A stretch of 41,278 nucleotides of DNA from Lachnospiraceae bacterium (GTDB lineage: Bacteria; Bacillota; Clostridia; Lachnospirales; Lachnospiraceae), in the NCBI GenBank assembly GCA_017513005.1, contig JAFWDM010000042.1, positions 1 through 41,278 of the forward strand, given 5' to 3'. Below are positions 30,008-38,644 of the stretch, piece by piece; position 1 is the stretch's first letter; each line of letters opens with the position of its first letter. A program made the position numbers and the translations under genes. The notes beneath the pieces are model-generated. The model had not been told where the DNA came from. It worked only from the letters and a program-made list of their open reading frames with translations, and made no database searches.

Positions 30008-32164
30008 TCAGAGGAGACCGCGTTTCTCGGCGAGAATGACAGCGGTGTGCTTGACCTCGACCGGAATGCCGTGGGCATCCATGCCGCCGCGGATCTGCAT
30101 CAGGCAGCCGGGGCAGTCGACCGCGACGAGGCTCGCGCCTGTATCCTGAATGTGCTGCAGCTTCTTCGCCAGGATCGGAGCCGCGACTTCGGGAAGCTTG
30201 ATGCTGTAGGTGCCGCCGAATCCGCAGCAGACATCGGAGTCTTCCATCTCGACGAGGGTGATGCCGTTGGTCCTGGTGAGGAGCTCTCTCTGCTCCTGAC
30301 TGACGCCCAGTTCCCTCTTGAGGTGGCAGGAATCATGATAGGTGATCGTGATCGGCGTGTCGTCGCCGGACTCCTCGAGGCCGCCCAGGTCATAGAAGAG
30401 CTTGCAGAAGTCGAAGGACTTGTCTGCGAGCACCTGTGCCCTCTTGAACATGTCGGAGCCTTCCTCGAAGAAGGTCTTGTACTCGCGCAGCTGATGCGTG
30501 CAGGTCGGGCAGGCGGATACGATATAGTCGTAGTCCTCCGCGTGCATGGCCTCGATATTGAGCTCAGCGGCCTTGCGCGCATTCTCGCGGTCGCCCATGT
30601 AGGTCGCGGGCGCGCCGCAGCAGGACTGGCCCATCGGCATATCGACGACATAGCCGATCGAATTCAGGTCCGCGATGACTGCCTTCGCGATGTCGACATA
30701 GGCGAAATCAAGCAGGCAGCCGGTAAAGATCGCGATCTTTCCCTTCGGGTTCTCGACCTTCTGCTGAATGGTCGGGAAGATGTCGCGGAAGGGGACCGGA
30801 GCAATGCTCATCAGGCTTCTGCCCTCCGTCATGCCGGACAGGAACATGGGCAGGTGACGGATGAAATTCGTTCCCTTCGTGAAGGGTTCCTGCGCCACGG
30901 AGGCGATGCGGAGCATGGAGTGGAAGAGCTTCCTGTCATTGACTGTATCCAGCGCAAACTTGTAGACCGGATTCGGATTCTCCTTATAGCTCTTCTCACG
31001 CAGCTTCATGATCATCTCGGGGATGTGCAGACCGCCGCCGCAGACCTCTTTGCACCGTCCGCACTGCAGGCAGATGTTCTGGATGTCCTCTGCGCGCTCC
31101 TCGGAGACGAGGAAGTGGGTCAGCAGGGTGCCGATGCCGCCGGTGTAGACCTTGGAGCCGTAGACATGGCCGCCGACCAGGGCAAAGGCGGGACATACGT
31201 CCAGACATGCGCCGCAGCGGATGCAGTTGAACATCTCGCGGAAATCGGGATCGCCCAGGATGGCCCGGCGCCCCGGATCGTCGATGATGACCGCGTAGAA
31301 GTCTTTCTTTCTCTTCTCATCGGTATCCTTGTCCACCGTCACCTCGGACGCGCCGGTGTACATGGAGATATAGGATGTGATCCTCTGGCCCGTGCCGTTG
31401 CGGGGCAGGGCGCGGAAGATGTGGCGCGCGTCTGTCAGACGGGGCACGAATTTCTCAATACCGAAGACATAGAGATGGATCTTGGGAAGCGTACCGACCA
31501 TGCGGCCGTTGCCCTCGTTGGACATGGTAAAGACCGTGCCGGTCTCCGCGACCGCGACGTTGGCGCCCGAGACGCCCATATCCGCGTGCTCGAATTTGTC
31601 GCGCATGATGCGCCGGGCTGTCTTGACCTCCTCGGCGATGACGGGCTCGTTCTTTGTCTGCGTATATTCCGTAAAGTAGTCAGCGACCTGCTCCTTGTTC
31701 AGGTGGAGGGCCGGCATGACCATATGGACGGGGGTGTTGCCCTCGAGGGCGATGATGAACTCACCCAGGTCTGTCTCCTGGACCTGTACGCCGTCCGCGC
31801 CCAGGATCTTGTTCATATGGATCTCTTCGGAAGCCATGGATTTGGACTTGACGATCGTCTTGACGCCCTTTTCCTTTACCAGGTTCCGGATGTACTCCAT
31901 CGCCTCGTCCGTGCTCCTGGCATGGAACACGTTTCCGCCGCGCGCGGTGCAGTTCTTCGTGAACTCCTCGATCATCTCATCGATGTGCTCCGCCGCGTAG
32001 CTCTTGACTTCCTTGATGCTGTTGCGCGTCTTTTCAAAGTCGACGCCGACATAGGATTTTTCTCTTTTCGCAGGATAGGTCGAGCAGAAATTCCCCAGCG
32101 TCCTGCTGAGGGTCGAATTTTTCAAGGCTTCCTGTATTTCCTGCTTCAGTTCCAGACTAGCCAT
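30008..32164 (-). CDS. LutB-LutA-like fused LUD/4Fe-4S/CCG oxidoreductase
   Basis: This 718-residue protein joins three modules. Residues about 65-300 are a LUD domain as in LutB/LutC. Two 4Fe-4S motifs follow, CIRCGACLDVCP (Cys314, 317, 320, 324) and CLQCGRCKEVCGGG (Cys365, 368, 371, 375). The C-terminal half has two CCG domains (SCCGAPA with CPTC; DVCCGFGG with DCPGC), as in LutA, GlpC and HdrD. The Lut system oxidises L-lactate; such fusions are, from memory, known in sulphate reducers. HdrD-like CCG domains often exchange electrons with a membrane quinone. The LUD-only gene lies 88 bp upstream. Lactate as substrate is inferred from family only. Confidence 0.88.
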   Translation of the reverse strand: MASLELKQEIQEALKNSTLSRTLGNFCSTYPAKREKSYVGVDFEKTRNSIKEVKSYAAEHIDEMIEEFTKNCTARGGNVFHARSTDEAMEYIRNLVKEKGVKTIVKSKSMASEEIHMNKILGADGVQVQETDLGEFIIALEGNTPVHMVMPALHLNKEQVADYFTEYTQTKNEPVIAEEVKTARRIMRDKFEHADMGVSGANVAVAETGTVFTMSNEGNGRMVGTLPKIHLYVFGIEKFVPRLTDARHIFRALPRNGTGQRITSYISMYTGASEVTVDKDTDEKRKKDFYAVIIDDPGRRAILGDPDFREMFNCIRCGACLDVCPAFALVGGHVYGSKVYTGGIGTLLTHFLVSEERAEDIQNICLQCGRCKEVCGGGLHIPEMIMKLREKSYKENPNPVYKFALDTVNDRKLFHSMLRIASVAQEPFTKGTNFIRHLPMFLSGMTEGRSLMSIAPVPFRDIFPTIQQKVENPKGKIAIFTGCLLDFAYVDIAKAVIADLNSIGYVVDMPMGQSCCGAPATYMGDRENARKAAELNIEAMHAEDYDYIVSACPTCTHQLREYKTFFEEGSDMFKRAQVLADKSFDFCKLFYDLGGLEESGDDTPITITYHDSCHLKRELGVSQEQRELLTRTNGITLVEMEDSDVCCGFGGTYSIKLPEVAAPILAKKLQHIQDTGASLVAVDCPGCLMQIRGGMDAHGIPVEVKHTAVILAEKRGLL

Positions 32165-32252
32165 CGTTGTAACTTCTCCTTTCCAAAAACCGCTGTGTAT
32201 TCATGCCACGGTTCCAGGTATCTGCAGGGATCAAAAAACTGTGCAGACTGCA

Positions 32253-32801
32253 TCACGCATCCTGAATGACCACAATGTTGACCCGCAGGGGCCCGTGCAC
32301 GCCGACAGTGGTGACACACTCGATGTCAGCGGTCCTGCTGGGTCCGCTCACGAAGCCGACGAAATTGGGCAGCTCCGGCAGACTGCAGAGCTTGTCGAAC
32401 ATCGCATCGTAATCATCCACGATCGTGGATTCCTTCAGAATGCCGATGTAGTCATCCGCCATGGTCGCCACGATCCTCGCATCGATCTCATCGCCCACCT
32501 GCATGATGGTACCCAGATCGGCGATCCCGTACTGGGCCTCGGAGATGCCTCCCTTTGCAGTCTCCGCATGCAGCCGGATGTGGTCCGTAAAGACCTCGAC
32601 GCCCGCTTCTCTCAGCGCGGGAACGATCCCCAGCTCACGCAGAAAATCCGTCTCCGCCACGCAGGTCGACTTGAGCCCTTTTGCCTTGAAGAGATCCGCG
32701 ACCACCTTTCCGGCGTCTGCTTTGGATGCCGCTGAACATTCCCCGTTGATCGCTTCCAGGTTCGTCTTGAAACGTTCAAACAGCGCATCTGTTGTACTCA
32801 T
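32253..32801 (-). CDS. LUD-domain protein (LutC-like)
   Basis: This 182-residue protein consists of one LUD domain. Recognisable parts are the AQYGIADLGTIMQVGDE stretch and a VSGPSRTADIECVTTVGVHGP segment near the end, which is the typical LutC C-terminus. LutC works with LutA and LutB in L-lactate oxidation in Bacillus. AAGGAG is 9 nt before the ATG. It is the first gene after the operon promoter and is followed by the fused LutB-LutA-like gene, so all three Lut modules are present. Confidence 0.9.
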   Translation of the reverse strand: MSTTDALFERFKTNLEAINGECSAASKADAGKVVADLFKAKGLKSTCVAETDFLRELGIVPALREAGVEVFTDHIRLHAETAKGGISEAQYGIADLGTIMQVGDEIDARIVATMADDYIGILKESTIVDDYDAMFDKLCSLPELPNFVGFVSGPSRTADIECVTTVGVHGPLRVNIVVIQDA

Positions 32802-32882
32802 GCTGCTTCACTCCTTTCCACTTTGCCAATACATTGCCTGTTCCTATCCGGGGAAACGCAGAGCGCTTTCCGGACCCCCTAA

Positions 32883-32933
32883 TATCTTTTCAAAAGATAA
32901 AAAAAGTATATAGTATTTTGCCGCTTTCTTCAA
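32883..32933 (-). promoter_or_regulatory. Promoter and candidate operator of the lut-men-fix operon
   Basis: On the minus strand TTGAAG (32933-32928), a 17-bp spacer and TATACT (32910-32905). A perfect 17-bp palindrome TATCTTTT-C-AAAAGATA (32883-32899) covers the predicted start site, a natural place for a repressor. The leader to lutC is about 97 nt. The gene-free stretch 32802-33235 is AT-rich and otherwise holds only the divergent promoter at 33125-33152. Confidence 0.65.
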
Positions 32934-33124
32934 TATTTAGCATGCGAAATATATTTATTTTTATAAGGAAATCCAGTCCCGCTCCGCCTTTTTTTATGAA
33001 TTTTTTATACTTTTTGACCCTCCAGGCATTGTCTTTTTATTAACATTGCTGTTATTTTATTATCAAACCGGAAGGCGGCCGGATCCCTGCTTTTTCGCGC
33101 GCATTTTGTCAAAAAAATACCATT

Positions 33125-33152
33125 TTGAGCAGGAAAGAGAATGTGATAAAGT
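33125..33152 (+). promoter_or_regulatory. Candidate promoter of the methyltransferase-like gene
   Basis: TTGAGC (33125-33130), a 16-bp spacer and TAAAGT (33147-33152), about 80 nt before the ATG at 33236. Both boxes match consensus at four or five of six positions. Confidence 0.45.
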
Positions 33153-33235
33153 GGAGTGAGCGCAGGGAAGCACAGACGTGCGGCAGTGTACAGGAAAAGA
33201 AGTACGAAAATACAAAAGATACAGGAGTAAATACG

Positions 33236-34288
33236 ATGGCTGCAGGAAAAGCTGTAAGAGGAAAGACAGCAGATAACAGAAATGAAAAAATAAACCGCTG
33301 GATCGATAAAAACCGGGATCTCTTCGGGCAGAAGATCCTCTGCACCGGGATCAGGCAGGAGACCGCCGTGCATCTGGCGAGAATGTTTTCCTCCGCTTCG
33401 ATCGTCTGCCTGACATCCCCCGGACTGCAGGACGACCGAAGATCCGGTGAACCGGCATATCCAGCTTTTTCCGGTGGCGCTCCTGCCGCCGGGACGGCTG
33501 CCCCCGGATCTTCTCTGCGGGATCCCCTCCGTATTCCCGGCGACCTGCACAGCTACAGCGGCGGCCTGTTTGACACTGTCCTCGCAGTCGATACCGGGCC
33601 CCTTGCTCCCGACTCTCCGGGGGAGGCTTTTCCGGTGTGGCCGCGGGGGACGATGTACCTGCGCCGGGCATCCCTCGTGATGGAATACTATGAGGGAAAG
33701 GCGCACGACCTGTGCCGGCACCTGCGCCCGGGCGGCACGCTCCTGCACCTGGTCTGTTCGGACCAGGACGAATATTTTCTGGGCTACTGCCTCGCCCTTG
33801 CCGCCGAAGAGATGGCCGTCGCTCCCGCCTCCATCCGCGAGATCCGCTGTATAGAAGGCGGCGAAAAAATGGTCCTGCAGGGCCTGGCCGCCCGGGCCGG
33901 CGGGCGGACGGAGATCTCCGATCTCATCGCGCAGAACCTGAACCACTCTCTGGACAGCATGAACAGCTCCGGATCCCAGTATACGGGACGCGAGGCGGAG
34001 ATCTTCCTGCAGTCGGATGCCGGGGAGCTCCTGCGCGGCTACCACCTCTACCAGGGCTCCCTGTTCGCCGGGAAGCTGGCGGCCTACACCTCCGTGCGGA
34101 ACCCCAACGCCCTCTATTACTACACCGATGTGGAAGGGGACGTCCCCTACCTGCAGCGTTTTCACATGCAGGACCGCGACGCCGTCCTGCGCCACATGTC
34201 CGGAGAGCTGCACCGGCAGAAGGCCGCGGACAAATCCATCAGCTGGCGCCCGCTCACACAGCACGAGGACTGGAGCGAGACTGAATAG
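33236..34288 (+). CDS. Unknown protein with degenerate methyltransferase-like core
   Basis: This 350-residue protein is not firmly recognised. The middle reads like a class I methyltransferase fold: a KILCTGIRQE strand where motif I would be, FDTVLAVDTGPL in the position of the acidic strand, and LRPGGTLLHLVCSD like the usual post-motif loop. However, the glycine-rich SAM-binding motif is missing, and a Pro/Ala/Gly-rich insert (about 60-95) breaks the fold. The C-terminal 130 residues (AEIFLQSDAGELLRGYHLYQ, NALYYYTDVEGDVPYLQRF) look like a separate domain. There is no signal peptide or membrane helix. AGGAG precedes the ATG. It stands alone between the lut operon (divergent) and pyk. Confidence 0.7.
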   Translation: MAAGKAVRGKTADNRNEKINRWIDKNRDLFGQKILCTGIRQETAVHLARMFSSASIVCLTSPGLQDDRRSGEPAYPAFSGGAPAAGTAAPGSSLRDPLRIPGDLHSYSGGLFDTVLAVDTGPLAPDSPGEAFPVWPRGTMYLRRASLVMEYYEGKAHDLCRHLRPGGTLLHLVCSDQDEYFLGYCLALAAEEMAVAPASIREIRCIEGGEKMVLQGLAARAGGRTEISDLIAQNLNHSLDSMNSSGSQYTGREAEIFLQSDAGELLRGYHLYQGSLFAGKLAAYTSVRNPNALYYYTDVEGDVPYLQRFHMQDRDAVLRHMSGELHRQKAADKSISWRPLTQHEDWSETE

Positions 34289-34316
34289 TGCGTTATGCAA
34301 AATAGTGCGCTATAAT
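34284..34316 (+). promoter_or_regulatory. Candidate pyk promoter with a direct repeat
   Basis: A perfect TATAAT at 34311-34316 has no good -35 at the right distance. AATAGTGCG occurs twice, 17 bp apart (34284-34292 and 34301-34309), just upstream of it, which could be an activator site compensating for the weak -35. Confidence 0.35.
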
Positions 34317-34427
34317 GTAGTCACAGATCCGTTCATGGCTTCTGCGGCATGACCGGCCTGTTCCTTTTTTATAGTTCTGAAGTTTTAAAGCGGAAACCAG
34401 TACACGTTTTTTGATCGGGAGGTAACT

Positions 34428-35843
34428 ATGCGCAAAACAAAGATCATCTGCACGATCGGCCCTGCCAGCGACAGCGAAGAGAAGCTCCGGGCCCTGATCG
34501 AAGCCGGTATGAACGTGGCGAGATTCAATTTCTCCCACGGAACGCATGAAGAGCACAAGGAAAAATTCAAGCGCCTGATGCGGGTGCGCAGAGAAATGGG
34601 AAAACCGGTCGCGACCCTGATGGACACAAAGGGCCCGGAGATCCGTCTGCGCGATTTCGAGGGCGGCAAAGTCATGCTCGAGAAGGGGAAGGGCTTCACG
34701 CTGACCACAGAGGAGGTCATGGGCACTGCCCAGCGCGCCTCCATCACCTACAAGGACCTCGTCAAGGATGTCTCCAAATGCGGCAGCATCCTGATCGACG
34801 ACGGCCTGATCGAGCTGCGCATCGACAATGTCACGGACACAGACATCCACTGCACCGTCGTCAACGGCGGGCCGGTCTCCAACCACAAGGGCGTCAATGT
34901 CCCCGACACCGACCTCTCTATGCCGTTTATCAGTGAACAGGACCGCGCCGACATCGAGTTCGGCTGCAAGATGGGCTACGAATACATCGCCGCCTCCTTT
35001 ACCCGCACGGCGGATGATGTCCGCCAGATCCGGGAAATCCTCGACGCCCATAAGAGCAGGATGAAGATCATCGCCAAGATCGAGAGCACCCAGGGCGTCA
35101 ACAACATCGAAGAGATCCTGGATGCCGCGGACGGCGTCATGGTGGCCCGCGGAGACCTGGGCGTCGAAGTGCCCATGGAGGAAGTCCCCATCTACCAGAA
35201 GAAGATCATCGCCCTGGCCGAGGCCCGCGGAAAGATCGTCGTCACTGCTACCCAGATGCTGGATTCCATGATGCACAATCCCCGCCCGACGCGTGCCGAG
35301 GCGACCGACGTCGCGAACGCCATCTACGACGGGACCACCGCCATCATGCTCTCCGGCGAGACCGCCAGCGGCTCCTACCCCGTCGAGGCGGTGCAGACCA
35401 TGTCCAGGATCGCCGAGGCGGCTGAGAAGGATATCGACTACCGCCGCCGCTTCATGCAGCGGCCGGACGAGGTGGATGCAGATATCACTACCGCGATCTC
35501 CCACTCCACCTGCATGGTCGCTCAGGACATCGGTGCAAAGGCCATCGTGACCGTCACCATGTCCGGTTTCACCGCGCGCCGCATCAGCAAGTACAAGCCG
35601 ACCTGCCCGATCGTCGCCTGCGCCGTCAGTGAACCCGTCGCCTGCCAGATGAACCTCCTCTTCGGCGTCATCCCGCTGAACATTTCCCAGCAGGACAATG
35701 AGGAAATGCTCTTCGAGGCAGCTGTCATGGCTGCCAAAAACGCGGGCATCGCCCAAAAGGGGGACAAGGTCGTCCTCACCGCCGGCGTTCCGCTCGGCGA
35801 GACCGGCAACACCAACATGATCCGTGTCGTGGAAGTATTCTGA
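34428..35843 (+). CDS. pyk: Pyruvate kinase
   Basis: This 471-residue glycolytic enzyme converts phosphoenolpyruvate and ADP to pyruvate and ATP. Conserved pieces are KIICTIGPAS at the N-terminus, NFSHGTHEEH, the MDTKGPEIR loop, the catalytic lysine in IIAKIEST, GDLGVEVP and TATQMLDSMM. The three usual domains are present, ending in the C-domain VLTAGVPLGETGNTNMIRV. The extra PEP-utiliser domain of Bacillus pyruvate kinase is absent. GGGAGG precedes the ATG. It is 81 bp upstream of holB. Confidence 0.98.
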   Translation: MRKTKIICTIGPASDSEEKLRALIEAGMNVARFNFSHGTHEEHKEKFKRLMRVRREMGKPVATLMDTKGPEIRLRDFEGGKVMLEKGKGFTLTTEEVMGTAQRASITYKDLVKDVSKCGSILIDDGLIELRIDNVTDTDIHCTVVNGGPVSNHKGVNVPDTDLSMPFISEQDRADIEFGCKMGYEYIAASFTRTADDVRQIREILDAHKSRMKIIAKIESTQGVNNIEEILDAADGVMVARGDLGVEVPMEEVPIYQKKIIALAEARGKIVVTATQMLDSMMHNPRPTRAEATDVANAIYDGTTAIMLSGETASGSYPVEAVQTMSRIAEAAEKDIDYRRRFMQRPDEVDADITTAISHSTCMVAQDIGAKAIVTVTMSGFTARRISKYKPTCPIVACAVSEPVACQMNLLFGVIPLNISQQDNEEMLFEAAVMAAKNAGIAQKGDKVVLTAGVPLGETGNTNMIRVVEVF

Positions 35844-35924
35844 GCTCCTGCCCCGCATTCCGGGCAGCCCCGTCCCGGCATCCGGGCAAAAGCTTCTGAC
35901 GCACTTCGTGCGCTGTACTGAGCA

Positions 35925-37037
35925 ATGGACAGATTTTCAGAGATCAAAGGACAGGAGATCATCCTCTCCCACCTGCAGAATGCGCTGCGTACCGGCGGCG
36001 TCTCCCATGCATACATCCTCAATGGAGCGAAAGGCTCCGGGCGCCACATGCTCGCCCGGAGCTTTTCAGCTGCGCTCCTGTGTGAAAATCCGCAGAGGAT
36101 CCGGCAGCCGCAGGGGGATCCCGAAGGTGCCGATCCTCAGGCCGCAGACCCGCAGGAGGGAGACAGACCGGCCGGGCACCCCTCTTCAGACACACCCGAT
36201 GCCGGCAGCTGGTATCTCGAGCCCTGCGGCGAGTGTCTTTCCTGTATCCAGGCCTTTTCCGGCAGCAACCCTGATATCATCACCGTCGGGCACGAAAAGG
36301 AGAACAGCATCAGCGTCGGCGAGATCCGCAGGATGCGCGCCGACGTACAGATCCGGCCCTACAGGGCTGCGCACAAGGTCTACATCATCCCGGATGCAGA
36401 GAAGATGACACCCGCCGCCCAGAATGCGCTTCTCAAAACACTGGAGGAGCCTCCCTCCTACGCCGTCCTCCTGCTCCTGGCGGACGGGACGGCCGGTTTT
36501 CTGCCGACGATCCTCAGCCGCTGTGTGACGCTTCCCCTGCGCCCCGTGGCTGAAAAAGCCGTGGAAGAGGTCCTCACGGACCGGTTCGGGGCAGACCCCA
36601 TGCGGGCTCGCCTGTGCGCCCGCTTCTCTGGCGGCAGCATCGGCCGCGCCGCCCTTTTGCTGCAGAATGAGGACTTCGCTTCCCTGCGCGACAGGACGGT
36701 CGCCTTTTTGCGGGAGATCACAAAAAAAGATGCCGCAGAGATCGCCGCCTTTGCCCGTGAAGCCGCCGCGGAGGACCAGACACAGGATCTGATCGACTTT
36801 ATCCTCATGTGGAACCGGGATCTTCTCGTCTGCCGCAGCACCTTTCACACGGAAAACTTGATTTTTACCGACGAAGTACAGTATATTATAGAAGCTGCGC
36901 GCAGTGTCTCCTGGCGGGGCCTGCAGGCAGCCTCGGAAGCTGTCTCCCGGGCCAGGCGTCGTCTCGCCTCCAATGTAAATGCAGAACTCACCCTCCAGAT
37001 GATGCTCCTCGAACTCCGGAGAGCTTTCCGGCAGTGA
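35925..37037 (+). CDS. holB: DNA polymerase III delta' subunit with insertion
   Basis: This 370-residue clamp-loader subunit has the P-loop region GAKGSGRHML, where Lys is replaced by Arg; delta' is generally not an active ATPase. The zinc-module region has PCGECLSC, the sensor-like region AEKMTPAAQNALLKTLEEPP is strongly conserved, and LPTILSRC follows. Between the P-loop and the cysteines lies an extra low-complexity stretch of about 40 residues rich in Pro, Gln, Asp and Gly (about 57-100) that the usual protein lacks. No clear ribosome site is seen. The order holB-ricT-trmN6 is conserved in Firmicutes. Confidence 0.93.
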   Translation: MDRFSEIKGQEIILSHLQNALRTGGVSHAYILNGAKGSGRHMLARSFSAALLCENPQRIRQPQGDPEGADPQAADPQEGDRPAGHPSSDTPDAGSWYLEPCGECLSCIQAFSGSNPDIITVGHEKENSISVGEIRRMRADVQIRPYRAAHKVYIIPDAEKMTPAAQNALLKTLEEPPSYAVLLLLADGTAGFLPTILSRCVTLPLRPVAEKAVEEVLTDRFGADPMRARLCARFSGGSIGRAALLLQNEDFASLRDRTVAFLREITKKDAAEIAAFAREAAAEDQTQDLIDFILMWNRDLLVCRSTFHTENLIFTDEVQYIIEAARSVSWRGLQAASEAVSRARRRLASNVNAELTLQMMLLELRRAFRQ

Positions 37038-37100
37038 CAGGCTGTGGACCGAAGGGCTGGGCTTTACAGTAATCAAAAAAAAACGGAGCCATAAACAGAT

Positions 37101-38630
37101 ATGGAAAAAGAAAATACGATGGAATCCAGGGAAATCTGCACGGAGATCACAGCCGGAATCTCCGCGAACGTCGATTCCGCCGGGACCCTGCTCGAAGCAG
37201 AGACCACAGAGATCCTCATAGAGCATGATTCTGCCAAGACCGCAGAAATCCTCATAGAGCATGCTGAGACCGCCGAAATTCTCATGGAGCAAGCATCTGC
37301 AGAAACTGCAGAGACCTCGGCGGATACAGAAGCTGAGGAGACTGCGGCGGTCCCCGCGGCCGGAAAGGTTGTCGAAACGACGGAAACTCCTTCTGATCCA
37401 AAGCCCGGCATGGTAAAGGTCGTCGGCGTCCGCTTCCGGACAGCCGGCAGGATCTACTATTTTGCTCCCGGAGACTTCCCCTTAAAGCGCGGCTGTCATG
37501 TCGTCGTGGAGACAGCCCGCGGCATGGAGTACGGTTTTGTCGTCGGTCCTCCGATGGAGGTCCCGAAGAAAAATATCCAGCAGCCCCTCCGCCCTGTTCT
37601 TCGCATCAGCACCAGAGAAGACGACGAGCGCGTCGCCGCAAACCACGAGCGGGAAAGGGAAGCTTTCCGCATCTGCCGGGAGCGCATCCACCGACGCGGT
37701 CTGGATATGAAACTGATCGACGCAGAGTACACCTTTGACAACAGCAAGGTACTCTTTTATTTCACGGCGGATGGAAGGGTCGATTTCCGCGAGCTGGTCA
37801 AGGACCTGGCAGGTGTCTTCCGCACCCGCATCGAGCTCCGGCAGGTCGGCGTCCGCGACGAGACCAAGATCCTCGGCGGCTACGGCAGCTGCGGCAGGCC
37901 GCTCTGCTGCCACACCTGGCTCTCTGATTTTGTCCCGGTCTCCATCAAGATGGCCAAGGAGCAGAACCTCTCCCTCAACCCCGGCAAGATCTCAGGTGTC
38001 TGCGGCAGACTCATGTGCTGTCTCAAAAATGAGGCGGAAACGTATGAAGAGCTCAACAAGACCCTGCCGCACCCCGGCGACGAGGTCGAATCCAGCGACG
38101 GCATGAACGGTCTCGTGGAGAGCGTGAATATCCTGCGCCAGACAGCCCGGATCATCGTCGAGATCGACGACGAAAAAGAGCTGCATGAATACCATATCAA
38201 CGACCTGACGATCCTCCGCAGGCGCAAGAGAGGCACCAGCCGTCCCTCCCTGCGCAGGGAGCAGGCACAGAAAAATGCGGCAAAGGAAAACGCAGGCGAC
38301 CGCCGGGCCCCCAGGGGCGCCTCCGCGGACCGCAGGGGCAGCCGGCGCCCCGCGGCAGAGCCCTCCGGCGACGAGCGCCACGGCGACCGGAAAGCGGAAC
38401 ACAGCTCCGAAAAAGGCTCCGCGCACGTCCGTGACAAGGCCCCGCATCACAATCATGAAAAGATTGCGGAGCGCGGCTCCAGAGAGAACGGCCGGGATAC
38501 CGCCGGAGAAACAGCCGGCAGAGAACCGGGCAGAAAAGAGCATTCCAGACCCCGCCGGGACCGCCGTTTTGACCGCCGCAGGAACAAAGCGGACCATGCC
38601 GGAGGCCACTCCTCCGGATCACACGAATAA
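37101..38630 (+). CDS. ricT: RicT/YaaT PSP1-domain protein with long tails
   Basis: This 509-residue protein contains the PSP1 domain (about 100-370) of RicT (YaaT), which in Bacillus joins RicA and RicF in an iron-sulfur complex that aids RNase Y in RNA processing. The cysteine cluster GSCGRPLCCHTW and CGRLMCCLKNE is intact. Usual members are about 270-320 residues. Here there is an acidic N-terminal extension of about 100 residues with a repeated AEILIEH unit (near 35-65) and a basic, Arg/His/Gly-rich C-terminal tail of about 120 residues that could bind RNA. It follows holB by 63 bp and precedes trmN6 by 14 bp. Confidence 0.93.
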   Translation: MEKENTMESREICTEITAGISANVDSAGTLLEAETTEILIEHDSAKTAEILIEHAETAEILMEQASAETAETSADTEAEETAAVPAAGKVVETTETPSDPKPGMVKVVGVRFRTAGRIYYFAPGDFPLKRGCHVVVETARGMEYGFVVGPPMEVPKKNIQQPLRPVLRISTREDDERVAANHEREREAFRICRERIHRRGLDMKLIDAEYTFDNSKVLFYFTADGRVDFRELVKDLAGVFRTRIELRQVGVRDETKILGGYGSCGRPLCCHTWLSDFVPVSIKMAKEQNLSLNPGKISGVCGRLMCCLKNEAETYEELNKTLPHPGDEVESSDGMNGLVESVNILRQTARIIVEIDDEKELHEYHINDLTILRRRKRGTSRPSLRREQAQKNAAKENAGDRRAPRGASADRRGSRRPAAEPSGDERHGDRKAEHSSEKGSAHVRDKAPHHNHEKIAERGSRENGRDTAGETAGREPGRKEHSRPRRDRRFDRRRNKADHAGGHSSGSHE

Positions 38631-38644
38631 CTGCCGGAACAAAT

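Noticed and set aside
29969..32269. Open frame of 766 codons on the plus strand opposite the fused LutB-LutA-like gene
   Set aside because: It is a shadow of an iron-sulfur protein with intact cysteine motifs on the other strand.
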